Assembly: GCA_030840515.1 (NCBI GenBank)
Contig: JAVEEJ010000078.1
Span: forward strand, 1 to 26,132
Direction: 5' to 3'
DNA: 26,132 nt
Origin: Frankiaceae bacterium
GTDB lineage: Bacteria; Actinomycetota; Actinomycetes; JAVEEJ01
A program made the translations under genes and the position numbers. The notes below the pieces were generated by a model. It saw only the letters and a program-made list of their open reading frames with translations, had not been told where the DNA came from and made no database searches. Positions 1 to 6,492 of this stretch are shown piece by piece (position 1 is the stretch's first letter; the number at the start of each line of letters is the position of its first letter).

Positions 1-92
1 TGGCCCAGCCGATCACGCTGGCGACGGCCGACCTGCACGAGGGGCTGGCGGCCCAGCGCGAGAAGCGCCCGGCCCGCTTCAGCGGCCGCTAG
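1..92 (+). CDS. Enoyl-CoA hydratase/isomerase-like protein, C-terminal fragment
   Basis: Only the last 29 codons are present, read from base 3 to the TAG at 90-92. The peptide ends in EKRPARFSGR, the usual C-terminus of crotonase-fold enoyl-CoA hydratases, where a short acidic/basic helix precedes a closing RF(S/T)GR. The complete crotonase at 23497-24288 ends in the closely similar ERREARFTGR, which supports the assignment. The catalytic region lies outside the window, so the exact reaction cannot be inferred. The gene is followed by a large stem-loop (121-188) that could terminate it. Confidence 0.7.
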   Translation, partial: AQPITLATADLHEGLAAQREKRPARFSGR

Positions 93-120
93 CGGCTCGG
101 TCGACGGGCGCCGGACGTTC

Positions 121-188
121 GGAACCCCCGGCCCGGCTGACCCGCTCGCCTTCCCCTTGCGAGCGGCTCACCCGAGTCCGGGGGCTCC
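121..188 (+). terminator. Large composite stem-loop after the crotonase fragment
   Basis: The outer arms are 121-131 (GGAACCCCCGG) and 178-188 (CCGGGGGCTCC), which pair over ten positions with one A.C mismatch. Inside lies a perfect 8-bp hairpin, CCGCTCGC (142-149) with GCGAGCGG (159-166) around a 9-nt loop. It starts 29 bp after the stop codon of the preceding gene and has no U-run, as is usual for actinobacterial terminators. Termination is inferred; the inverted repeats are seen directly. Confidence 0.5.
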
Positions 189-245
189 GTTGCGCCGAAC
201 CTAGACACCGGCCTGCGAACCGGTCAACGGGCCGGCCGATCCTCC

Positions 246-334
246 TGTGGACAGCCCTGTGGACAGGGTGTTGATGACGCGGGGTGTCGCTGTGGACAAC
301 CGAGGGACAAGCCTGTGGATGAGGATGTGGATCA
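246..334 (+). other. Cluster of DnaA-box-like TGTGGA motifs
   Basis: Five TGTGGA hexamers lie in the same orientation: TGTGGACAG (246-254), TGTGGACAG (258-266), TGTGGACAA (291-299), TGTGGATGA (314-322) and TGTGGATCA (326-334). Two weaker TGTGGAGG(G/A) copies follow at 378 and 439. The reverse complement of the third, TTGTCCACA, is the preferred DnaA box of high-GC actinobacteria; the others match at six or seven of nine positions. The stretch 93-487 holds no convincing gene. No dnaA, dnaN or AT-rich unwinding element is visible, so oriC is unlikely. A DnaA-binding or titration site is an inference. Confidence 0.5.
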
Positions 335-474
335 TCACCTCCAGGTGCTCTGACCTGGGCTTTCGGCGTCCACGGCCTGTGGAGGGAAGAAAGTCGGGCA
401 CTCTGGCGGCTGCCCGGCCGACGCGCGGGACGGGGAGCTGTGGAGGACATCCCCACGCTGTCGGGCAGCCGGGT

Positions 475-480
475 TAGCGT
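475..480 (+). promoter_or_regulatory. Candidate -10 box for a leaderless M48-family gene
   Basis: TAGCGT fits TANNNT and ends 7 nt before the ATG at 488, where no Shine-Dalgarno sequence is present. The geometry resembles the three leaderless-looking starts at 5363, 6493 and 12248. It favours ATG 488 over the upstream in-frame GTG codons at 440 and 479. Confidence 0.35.
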
Positions 481-487
481 GCTGGTC

Positions 488-1198
488 ATGCGCCGCACCT
501 CCACCCTCACGCTCGCGGACGGCACCGAGATCGACATCGTCCGCAGCACCCGCCGCCGCCGGTCCGTGTCGGCCTACCGCGAGGCCGGGCGCACGGTTCT
601 GCTGGCCCCGGAGCGGATGTCGCTTCGCGAGCTCACGCAGGCGGCCGAGGAGCTCCATGCCCGGCTCGTCAGCCGCGAGGCGAAGCGCAGGCCGTCCGAC
701 GCCCACCTGCTCAGGCGCTGCGAGGATCTCGCCCGTCGGTGGCTGGAGGGCGGTGAGCTGCCCGAGACGGTGCGCTGGGTGTCCAACATGCGCACCCGCT
801 GGGCGTCGTGCACGCCGGTCGACCGGGCGATCCGGGTCTCCGACCGGCTGCGGGACGCTCCCGAGTACGTGCTCGACTACGTCCTGGTGCACGAGCTTGC
901 CCACCTCGTCGAGCCCAACCACAACGCGCGCTTCTGGGCGCTGGTGGAGCCGTTCCCGCAGCCCGAGACGGCGCGCGCGTGGCTGGAGGGCTTCACCGCC
1001 GGCGTGCGACTCGAGCCGTCGGCGGTGGAATCCGAGGCGAACGGGGGGGTCGACCCTGCCCCGGTGCCGCGACCGGCCTCGCCGCGACGGGTCGCGAGAC
1101 CCGGGGTCGCGGCCGCTCAGGGGGCGTTGTTCTCCGTCGGCGGCTCGCCGGCATCATCCAGCGAGGAGAGATCGAGCGGAGCCGAGCGCTCGGCGTAG
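488..1198 (+). CDS. YgjP/SprT-like zinc metallopeptidase (M48-type, DUF45)
   Basis: A 236-residue cytosolic protein. The HExxH zinc motif is seen as HELAH at residues 135-139, followed by NHNARFW (144-150) with a likely third ligand at His145; this spacing is typical of the YgjP/WLM-type metallopeptidase family. The preceding segment with MRTRWASC and VLDYVLVHELAH is also characteristic. Physiological substrates of this family are poorly known. I chose ATG 488 because family similarity begins at once after it and a TANNNT box lies just upstream. The last ~65 residues are Ala/Pro/Ser/Arg-rich and unlikely to be part of the fold. That tail overlaps the end of the convergent DUF2342 gene by 82 bp. 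Confidence 0.85.
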   Translation: MRRTSTLTLADGTEIDIVRSTRRRRSVSAYREAGRTVLLAPERMSLRELTQAAEELHARLVSREAKRRPSDAHLLRRCEDLARRWLEGGELPETVRWVSNMRTRWASCTPVDRAIRVSDRLRDAPEYVLDYVLVHELAHLVEPNHNARFWALVEPFPQPETARAWLEGFTAGVRLEPSAVESEANGGVDPAPVPRPASPRRVARPGVAAAQGALFSVGGSPASSSEERSSGAERSA

Positions 1199-2346
1199 CC
1201 GGCAGGGTCGTCAAGATCCGCCGCGTCGGGCAGCAGGTCCGGGTGCCCCCAGGTCGCGTCGCGCCCGTCGCTGCCGCCGACCCGGGTCAGCTCGCCCCAC
1301 AGCTCAGCGGCCTCGCGGAGCCGTCGTGGTCGCAGCTCAAGACCGACCAGCGTCGCAAACGCCTGCTCGGCAGGGCCGCCGGCAGCCCGCCGGCGCCGCT
1401 GCGCCTCGCGCTGCGCACCCGCCGAAGGCAGCCGGTCCGCAGCGGCGGCCGCCACCACGTGGTCGACCCAGCCCTCCACGAGCGCCAGGCCCGTCTCGAG
1501 TCTGGCCAAGGCGGCGGTCTGCTCAGGGGTGTCCTGGGGGGCGAACAACCCGCCCGCCAGCGCCTCCTGGAGCGACTCGGGGTTGCTCATGTCCACCTGC
1601 TGAACGGCCTGCTCGAGCGCCTCGCGGTCGACATGAATACCGCGGGCGTAGGCCTGCACCGCCCCGTGCAAGTGCGCTCGGAGCCACGGGACGTGCGTGA
1701 ACAGCCGCTGGTGCGCCGCCTCCCGCAGCGCCACGTGCAGCCGGACCTCGTCCAGCGGCAGCCCGAGACCCGACGCCCAGGCCTGGATCGAGGTGGGCAG
1801 CAAGGCTGCGGTCGCCGTGGGGCCGAGGGGGATCCCGATGTCGCTTGCGCTGAGCACTTCGCCAGCCAGCGCGCCGATGCCCTGGCCGACCTGGGCGCCG
1901 AACACCAGCCCGCCGACCTGCTGCAGCATCCCGAGCATGGGGCCGAGGCCCGCCTGGGCCTCCTCGGGCACGCTCGCCGAGAAGGCCTCGACCATCCGGC
2001 TCGCCACCGGATCGGTCAGGGTGCGCCAGGTGTCCTTGGTGGATTCCACCCACTGCGCACGGCTCCAGGCCTCCGCGTGGGTGATGCCGGAGGGCATCGC
2101 GGTCACCGCGTCGAGCCACAGGTCCGCCAGCCGCAGGGCCGCCTCGGTCGCCGCCTGCTCTGCGGGGCCGGGAGACGGGTCGTCGCCGGCGATGGCCTGC
2201 CGCGCCACGTTGGTGGCCAGCGACCAGTCGACGGGTCCCCCGCCTTCGCCAGCCCCCTGCAGCAGGTCAGCCACCCGGCGCAGCACCCCGGCCAGGTCGC
2301 CCGGGTCGCCTCCGAACAGCCCACCGAAGGGATCGGGCTGGCTCAC
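1117..2346 (-). CDS. DUF2342 family zinc-metalloprotease-like protein
   Basis: A 409-residue protein without signal peptide or membrane span. It begins with a Gly-rich DPFGGLFGG segment and continues with the long helical fold typical of the actinobacterial DUF2342 family, which is commonly annotated as zinc-dependent metalloprotease or F420-associated hydrolase. The conserved HVALREAAHQRLF segment is at 204-216, with His204, Glu209 and His212 as plausible metal ligands or catalytic residues. Biochemical function in this family is uncertain. The GTG start at 2346 has GAGGAG six bases upstream. The gene is divergent from moaE with 63 bp between starts and convergent with the M48-type gene. The last ~40 residues are acidic and probably disordered; this is the part overlapped by the opposing gene. 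Confidence 0.88.
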   Translation of the reverse strand: MSQPDPFGGLFGGDPGDLAGVLRRVADLLQGAGEGGGPVDWSLATNVARQAIAGDDPSPGPAEQAATEAALRLADLWLDAVTAMPSGITHAEAWSRAQWVESTKDTWRTLTDPVASRMVEAFSASVPEEAQAGLGPMLGMLQQVGGLVFGAQVGQGIGALAGEVLSASDIGIPLGPTATAALLPTSIQAWASGLGLPLDEVRLHVALREAAHQRLFTHVPWLRAHLHGAVQAYARGIHVDREALEQAVQQVDMSNPESLQEALAGGLFAPQDTPEQTAALARLETGLALVEGWVDHVVAAAAADRLPSAGAQREAQRRRRAAGGPAEQAFATLVGLELRPRRLREAAELWGELTRVGGSDGRDATWGHPDLLPDAADLDDPAGYAERSAPLDLSSLDDAGEPPTENNAP

Positions 2347-2370
2347 GGTGACTCCTCTTGCCGCTCACTT

Positions 2371-2381
2371 GGCAGACTGCC
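2371..2381. promoter_or_regulatory. GGCAG-A-CTGCC dyad between DUF2342 gene and moaE
   Basis: A perfect 5-bp inverted repeat with a 1-bp centre sits in the middle of the 63-bp divergent spacer. It is placed where one operator could act on both genes. No regulator family is recognised, and such a short dyad may be chance. Confidence 0.2.
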
Positions 2382-2409
2382 TGCTCCACCGTAACCACGG
2401 AGGTCTGCA

Positions 2410-2847
2410 GTGAGTTCCCCGCCCGTCAGCGGCGCCGTCGCCATCAGCGGCGAGCCGATCGACGTCTCCGCCGTACTCGCCTCCGTCGGCTCGTCCGCGC
2501 GCGGCGGCACGGTCCTGTTCACCGGTCAGGTCAGGGACCACGACGAGGGCAAGGGAGTCCGCGAGCTCGAGTACGTCGCACATCCGACGGCGGTGCGGCA
2601 GCTCGAGGAGGTGGTGGCACAGGTGGCGCGGGAGTTTCCAGAGGTCGGCCTGGCGGCGGTGCACCGGGTCGGGCTGCTCACCGTCGGGGATGTCGCGGTC
2701 GCCGTGGCCGCCGGCGCGGCGCATCGTGACGAGGCGTTTCGCGCGGCCCGACTGCTGATCGACCGGGTGAAGGACGAGGTGCCGATCTGGAAGCGGCAGC
2801 GCTTCCTCGACGGCGGTGAGGAGTGGGTCGGATCGCCTTCCCCATAA
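2410..2847 (+). CDS. moaE: Molybdopterin synthase catalytic subunit MoaE
   Basis: A 145-residue protein, the normal MoaE length. MoaE inserts dithiolene sulfur, carried as thiocarboxylate on MoaD, into precursor Z (cPMP) to give molybdopterin in the cytosol. Visible hallmarks are FTGQVRDH (37-44), LEYVAHP (53-59), AVHRVGLLTVGD (83-94), AAHRDEAF (103-110) and KDEVPIWKRQ (121-130), which contains the conserved active-site lysines (K121, K128), followed by DGGEEWV. The GTG start is preceded by GGAGG six bases upstream. No moaD, moaA or moaC is in the window, so the partner genes must lie elsewhere. The assignment is firm. Confidence 0.95.
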   Translation: MSSPPVSGAVAISGEPIDVSAVLASVGSSARGGTVLFTGQVRDHDEGKGVRELEYVAHPTAVRQLEEVVAQVAREFPEVGLAAVHRVGLLTVGDVAVAVAAGAAHRDEAFRAARLLIDRVKDEVPIWKRQRFLDGGEEWVGSPSP

Positions 2848-2855
2848 GGGTTTTT
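2836..2855 (+). terminator. Weak hairpin plus T5 at the end of moaE
   Basis: CCTT (2836-2839) and AAGG (2846-2849) form a 4-bp stem around a 6-nt loop, followed by a T5 run at 2851-2855. The moaE TAA is inside the hairpin. The T-run is unusual for this DNA, but the stem is weak. Confidence 0.25.
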
Positions 2856-2956
2856 CGCGTGGTGCCAGTCCGACAGTTGACGGCTGGGTTTACAGTTGTC
2901 CCGTTGTTCGTTCTTGTCGTCCCCCCGCAACGACCGTGGCTTGAGGCGTATCGCTC

Positions 2957-3175
2957 ATGTGGCAGACCCTGATGTGGACCGGCGCCCCTGTGGTGGCGCT
3001 GCTCCTCGGCATCGTGTGGGCGCATTGGCGGAGCCGGGACCGCGGGCCGGTGGAGACGATGGCCTCGGTGGAGGAGTACGAGCGGTTCCGGGCCGCCATC
3101 CAGAAGCCGAGCGCGGTCGTGGTGCCCGCACAGCGCGGTGAGCGCCCCGACCCCAAGCGGGCCAAGGCCAGCTAG
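2957..3175 (+). CDS. Small single-pass membrane protein, function unknown
   Basis: A 72-residue protein. An N-terminal hydrophobic stretch at about residues 8-23 (GAPVVALLLGIVWAHW) is followed by Arg residues and a soluble tail containing MASVEEYERFRAAI, which gives an N-out/C-in topology. The tail ends in a basic Pro/Lys/Arg-rich segment. GAGG lies about 10 bases before the ATG. It follows moaE by 109 bp and ends just before a strong hairpin terminator. I do not recognise a named family; small proteins with a similar VEEYERFR segment occur in actinobacteria. The overlapping frame 2896-3141 has no such membrane/tail organisation and was rejected. Confidence 0.65.
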   Translation: MWQTLMWTGAPVVALLLGIVWAHWRSRDRGPVETMASVEEYERFRAAIQKPSAVVVPAQRGERPDPKRAKAS

Positions 3176-3192
3176 CACCAGGCAACGACGAA

Positions 3193-3217
3193 GGGCCCGG
3201 CCGATGCGGCCGGGCCC
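3193..3217. terminator. Strong bidirectional hairpin terminator
   Basis: A perfect 11-bp GC stem, GGGCCCGGCCG (3193-3203) with CGGCCGGGCCC (3207-3217), closes a 3-nt ATG loop. It lies between the stop codons of two convergent genes (3175 plus, 3244 minus), so it can end transcripts from both sides. Confidence 0.85.
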
Positions 3218-3243
3218 TCATCATGAGGCTGAGCGAGGAATGC

Positions 3244-3447
3244 CTAGTAGGTGACGCAGTAGTCGCCTTCGGCTGGCTGGCCGTCAGCGTGAACGGCCTG
3301 GGTGCCCTCCCAGACGAGGCAGATGCGGTCCTTGTGGCCGTCGCCGATGATCGGGATCGGCGGCGGGGCTGCCGAGGCTGAGCCGGTCGTCGCGAGGATG
3401 ATCGGCGCGCTGGTCAGGGCCAACGTGAGTGCTGCTATGCGTCGCAT
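3244..3447 (-). CDS. Small secreted two-cysteine protein
   Basis: A 67-residue protein with a clear Sec signal peptide: MRRIAALTLALTSAPIILA, then an SASA-A cleavage-like site at about residue 26. The mature ~40 residues contain only two cysteines (DRICLVWEG and GDYCVTY), which could form one disulfide. The ATG start is preceded by AGGAGA at an 8-nt spacing. It begins 21 bp after the stop of the membrane-tethered sigma factor on the same strand, so the two are very likely cotranscribed. The family is not recognised. A signal or partner for the sigma factor's external domain is possible but inferred only from adjacency and shared cysteines. Confidence 0.75.
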   Translation of the reverse strand: MRRIAALTLALTSAPIILATTGSASAAPPPIPIIGDGHKDRICLVWEGTQAVHADGQPAEGDYCVTY

Positions 3448-3468
3448 GGGGGGTTCTCCTGGCTGGGG

Positions 3469-4578
3469 TTAAGGAGCGCTGGGGGCGCACTGCGTAGTGG
3501 GGACCTGGGGGAGCGTTCGACAGTCGACGGCGTCCACGTACACGCCCACCCGTCGAATCCCTGTGGGGTTCTCCGGGAGCGGGGGGCCGATGTAGATCTT
3601 GTACTTGCCCGCGTGGCTGCATCCGGCGGAGACGTCCGTGTCCGTGGGGCAGATGGGCGGGAGCTGGTCAACCGCGTCGAGGGTGGTATGGCCCTTCGCC
3701 GCCGGGACCGCTGCATGAGCGGCCGCTGCCCGGTGAACGGTGGGCGTGACGACCACGGTCGAGACCGTGCGCGGCATCGTGATGACGGGGACGGCCGCGG
3801 TGGCCGCCGGCGGTGCTCCCTGCGGACCGGTCGGGCTGAGGCCGATGGCGCTGATGGCTGACAGGCCGGCGATCGAGAGGGCAGCGCCGCTGAGCGCGGC
3901 CTTGCGAACGGCGGCGCGCAGCTTGCCCAGCCCGCTCAGGCTCTTGAGCCAGGGGGCCAGCACGATCAGGCCGCCGACGGGAAGCGTGCCCCCGCGTGCG
4001 GCGTACTCGCGGCGCAGCGTCTTGCGCGCCCGGTGCAGGAGCGAGCGGACGGTGGGCTCGGTGAGCCCGTAGCGCTCGGCGATCTCGTCATAGGACTGGC
4101 CCTCGACCTCGCGTGCCCACAGCACGGCCGCCTGGCGGGTGGGCATGCACTCGAGGGCGTCAAGGGCGAGCCGTGCCTCGTCGCGGGCGACGACCACGTC
4201 GGCGGTGTCGCGGCCGATCCGGGTCTGCTCGGGGACGTCGGCCACGGTGACCGACCGGCCCCGCACCCGGACCCGGTCGATGACCAGGCGGCCGGTGACC
4301 ACGGTGGACCAGGCCATCAGGTCGTCGACGGTGGCGAACGAGGACCGGTGCTGGTAGGCGCGGAGCAGAGCCTCCTGGACAACTTCCTCAGCCTCGTGCG
4401 AGGAGCCCAGGCGCCGCGTGGCGTAGCGCTGCAGGCGCGGTCCGGCCTCCGCCAGGGCAAGGTCGAGGTCGAATGGGGCAGCCGCGTCATCGACGAGCGG
4501 CGGCACCAAACTCAGGTGCGGGCCTCCTGGCGCGACCTCGGGGGAGATCGTGCTCGGGAGGTCGTGAGCAGAGCTCAT
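3469..4578 (-). CDS. ECF-type RNA polymerase sigma factor with C-terminal membrane/extracytoplasmic extension
   Basis: A 369-residue protein, about twice the size of a plain ECF sigma factor. Region sigma-2 spans about 42-108 (EAEEVVQEALLRAYQHRSSF; LMAWSTVVTGRLVIDRVR). Region sigma-4 spans about 135-190 with the helix-turn-helix QSYDEIAERYGLTEPTVRSLLHRARKTLRR. A hydrophobic segment at ~227-247 is followed by a Pro/Ala/Thr/Val linker and a C-terminal domain with four cysteines (310, 320, 353, 364), probably outside the cell. No separate anti-sigma gene is adjacent. The start at ATG 4578 has GAGG six bases upstream; an open frame extends further upstream but lacks sigma-like sequence. Fused C-terminal sensor domains are known in several ECF groups, and the assignment to one of them is open. 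Confidence 0.85.
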   Translation of the reverse strand: MSSAHDLPSTISPEVAPGGPHLSLVPPLVDDAAAPFDLDLALAEAGPRLQRYATRRLGSSHEAEEVVQEALLRAYQHRSSFATVDDLMAWSTVVTGRLVIDRVRVRGRSVTVADVPEQTRIGRDTADVVVARDEARLALDALECMPTRQAAVLWAREVEGQSYDEIAERYGLTEPTVRSLLHRARKTLRREYAARGGTLPVGGLIVLAPWLKSLSGLGKLRAAVRKAALSGAALSIAGLSAISAIGLSPTGPQGAPPAATAAVPVITMPRTVSTVVVTPTVHRAAAAHAAVPAAKGHTTLDAVDQLPPICPTDTDVSAGCSHAGKYKIYIGPPLPENPTGIRRVGVYVDAVDCRTLPQVPTTQCAPSAP

Positions 4579-4600
4579 GCGGACCTCGCTGGGGTGATCG

Positions 4601-4612
4601 GGGAGTACTCCC
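4601..4612. promoter_or_regulatory. Perfect 12-bp palindrome upstream of the sigma gene
   Basis: GGGAGTACTCCC is a perfect palindrome 23-34 bp before the sigma factor start, in the 244-bp divergent spacer. It is suited to bind a dimeric regulator of the sigma gene or its leader. No known operator is recognised. Confidence 0.35.
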
Positions 4613-4739
4613 ACCCGCCTCAACGGACGAGTCAGGGATTGGTCGCGGCCTGGCGGCCAGGAACTTCCCGACGAATGGTGCCAGACCAGGACACCTGTAC
4701 GGAAGAGCAGGGGGGTCACGGCAATCGGGTGAACTTCAC

Positions 4740-4766
4740 GGGAGCCCGCGCTCAATCCGGGCTCCC
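4740..4766 (+). promoter_or_regulatory. Stem-loop in the leader of the 4823 gene
   Basis: GGGAGCCCG (4740-4748) pairs perfectly with CGGGCTCCC (4758-4766) around a 9-nt loop. It ends 56 bp before the GTG at 4823 and would lie in the 5' leader or promoter region of that gene. It has no U-run. An attenuator or mRNA stabiliser role is speculative. Confidence 0.35.
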
Positions 4767-4822
4767 AGGCTGCCGAACCAAGAGGGCAGAAAGCACCACC
4801 CCCGCCCACCCGTGAGGTCATC

Positions 4823-5260
4823 GTGGAGCACGTCGTCTTCTACCCCGGCGCCGAGGGTGCCGCGTTCAAGCGTGTCGCCTCCCTCGAGGACGCGGTCCGC
4901 CTCGTCGAGCACCTGCGCAACGTGGAGGGTGTCGCTGAGGTCTCCGTGCACTCGCTCACCGAGGTGCCCATGGCGTTCAAGGCCTACTACAAGGTCGAGG
5001 TGCCCGGCGCGGCTGCTGCTGAGCCTGAGGCCGCCCCGGCCGCTGAGCCCGAGCCTGCCGAGGCCCCTGCAGAGCCTGTCGCCGTCGAGGCCGCAGCCCC
5101 GGAGGCGGCAGCCGAGGAGGTCCCCGCTGTGGAGCCTGTGGGCCCTACGGCGGAGGCGCCGGCGCAGGACGCACCGGACGCCTCGGCCGAGCCCGTGCTC
5201 GCCGGCGCTGAGTCCAACGGGCACCGCGAGGTCACCGGCCTCGGCTTCTTCGCCAGCTGA
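4823..5260 (+). CDS. Conserved actinobacterial protein with Ala/Glu/Pro-rich tail, function unknown
   Basis: A 145-residue acidic protein. The first ~61 residues form a compact alpha/beta-looking domain (HVVFYPGAEGAAFKRVASL; DAVRLVEHLRNVEGVAEV; AYYKVEVP). After that come ~75 residues of low-complexity Ala/Glu/Pro/Val repeats, then a short C-terminal motif EVTGLGFFAS. There is no cysteine, signal peptide or membrane span. The GTG start has GAGG five bases upstream. It precedes the PDZ/Lon protease gene by 102 bp on the same strand. The tail looks like a flexible linker that presents the C-terminal hydrophobic motif. No named family or function is recognised. Confidence 0.75.
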   Translation: MEHVVFYPGAEGAAFKRVASLEDAVRLVEHLRNVEGVAEVSVHSLTEVPMAFKAYYKVEVPGAAAAEPEAAPAAEPEPAEAPAEPVAVEAAAPEAAAEEVPAVEPVGPTAEAPAQDAPDASAEPVLAGAESNGHREVTGLGFFAS

Positions 5261-5350
5261 CCGACCCCTCGTCGCGGTTCACCGGGTCCTCCCGACCCAG
5301 TGGGCGGCGTACTCGCACCCTCTCGTCGGTAACTGCAGCCAGCATCCGTC

Positions 5351-5356
5351 TACCCT
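5351..5356 (+). promoter_or_regulatory. -10 box of leaderless PDZ/Lon protease gene
   Basis: TACCCT (TANNNT) is followed by exactly six bases and then ATG 5363. No Shine-Dalgarno sequence precedes the start. The same box-N6-start geometry recurs at 6481 and 12236. Confidence 0.45.
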
Positions 5357-5362
5357 CACGCC

Positions 5363-6415
5363 ATGACGCGCCGCGGGATGACCCTTGCGGCCTCCGGCGT
5401 GCTGGCGGCCGTCCTGGCCATCGTCGGGCTCGCGATGCCGGTCCCGTATGTGCTGCTCAAGCCCGGCCCGACCTTCAACACCCTGGGTGAGTTCGGCAAC
5501 AAGCCGCTCATCGGGATCAGTGGCCACGCGCAGTACCCCACCGGTGGGCACCTGGACCTCACCACCGTCAGCGTCATCGGCGGGCAGGACAACCGGGTGT
5601 CGCTGTTCGACGCGCTGCGCGGCTGGCTCGACGACACCACGGCCGTCGTCCCGGAGGAGCTGATCTTCCCGCCCGACACGAAGCCGGACGAGGTGCAGCA
5701 GCAGAACGCCGACGACATGCGCGAGTCGCAGGACCACGCCCGCGTCGCCGCCCTGCGCTACCTCAACATCCCGGTCACCACCGAGCTCGTCGTCTCCAGC
5801 ACCGCGGCCGGCAGTCCGGCCGACAACGTCGGGCTGACCCGTGGCGACGTGATCACCCAGGTCGACGGCGAGACGGTCACCTCGGCGCAGCAGCTTCGAG
5901 GCCTGATCGGACGGCACAAGGTCGGCGAGGCAGTCAGCGTCACCTTCGTGCGCAACGGCCGGACCGCGACGGTGAAGCCGATCACGATCCAGTCCACCGA
6001 CAAGCCGCTGCGCCCGATCATCGGGGTCACCCCGGCTGAGCGACCCAACCTGCCGTTCGAGGTCACCATCGGGCTCAAGGACGTCGGCGGTCCCAGCGCG
6101 GGCCTGATGTTCGCGCTCGGCATCGTCGACAAGCTCACGCCGGACGAGCTCACCAACGGCCAGTACGTCGCAGGCACCGGCACCATCGACGATGACGGCA
6201 CTGTCGGCCCGATCGGCGGCATCCAGCAGAAGATCGCCGCGGCGCGGGCCAAGGGCGCCACCGTGTTCATGACCCCGGCAGCCGACTGCGCAGAGGCGGC
6301 GGCGGCCCGACCCAACGGTCTGAAGCTGGTGCGGGTCAGCACACTGACTGAGGCCGTCGCCAGCCTGCAGAAGCTGGCCTCTCATCAGAAGGTCACGGAG
6401 TGCACCGCCTCCTGA
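5363..6415 (+). CDS. PDZ domain-containing Lon-like serine protease (YlbL type)
   Basis: A 350-residue membrane-anchored protease. Residues 8-30 form an N-terminal signal anchor, followed by the conserved PGPTFNTLG segment. A PDZ domain lies at about 137-212 (SSTAAGSPADNVGLTRGDVITQVDGETV). A Lon-type S16 peptidase domain at about 230-340 carries the Ser/Lys dyad: S245 in DVGGPSAGLMF and K290 in GPIGGIQQKI, 45 residues apart as in Lon proteases. No ATPase domain is present, which is normal for this Gram-positive family. It probably acts outside the membrane on secreted or membrane substrates. The start fits a leaderless transcript. Upstream is the small Ala/Glu-rich gene, downstream the histidine kinase. 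Confidence 0.92.
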   Translation: MTRRGMTLAASGVLAAVLAIVGLAMPVPYVLLKPGPTFNTLGEFGNKPLIGISGHAQYPTGGHLDLTTVSVIGGQDNRVSLFDALRGWLDDTTAVVPEELIFPPDTKPDEVQQQNADDMRESQDHARVAALRYLNIPVTTELVVSSTAAGSPADNVGLTRGDVITQVDGETVTSAQQLRGLIGRHKVGEAVSVTFVRNGRTATVKPITIQSTDKPLRPIIGVTPAERPNLPFEVTIGLKDVGGPSAGLMFALGIVDKLTPDELTNGQYVAGTGTIDDDGTVGPIGGIQQKIAAARAKGATVFMTPAADCAEAAAARPNGLKLVRVSTLTEAVASLQKLASHQKVTECTAS

Positions 6416-6480
6416 GCGCTCGGCATCCCCTCGTGGACATCGCCGCCGCGCGCCGGGGCCTCACCGCAGCCGCGCGAACC

Positions 6481-6486
6481 TAGACT
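6481..6486 (+). promoter_or_regulatory. -10 box of leaderless histidine kinase gene
   Basis: TAGACT is followed by CCGGCC and then ATG 6493, with no Shine-Dalgarno sequence. The arrangement is almost identical to that at 12236-12248 (TAGGCT, CCGGCC, GTG). Confidence 0.5.
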
Positions 6487-6492
6487 CCGGCC

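Noticed and set aside
202..207. TAGACA as a -10 box, similar in context to the box at 6481
   Set aside because: The last base does not fit TANNNT and no start codon or gene follows at a suitable distance.
246..334. Chromosomal origin oriC
   Set aside because: The DnaA-like boxes lack neighbouring dnaA/dnaN/rpmH and an AT-rich unwinding region, and most boxes are imperfect.
808..2394. A 528-codon plus-strand frame across the M48-type and DUF2342 genes
   Set aside because: It overlaps two recognisable genes in other frames, is Arg-rich and contains no family motif.
2347..2409. Molybdenum-cofactor riboswitch or leader RNA before moaE
   Set aside because: The whole spacer to the divergent gene is only 63 bp, too short for that riboswitch, and only a small dyad is seen.
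4579..4821. Longer sigma factor starting at 4821
   Set aside because: The added 81 residues have no sigma-like sequence and cross the divergent promoter region; ATG 4578 has a good ribosome-binding site.
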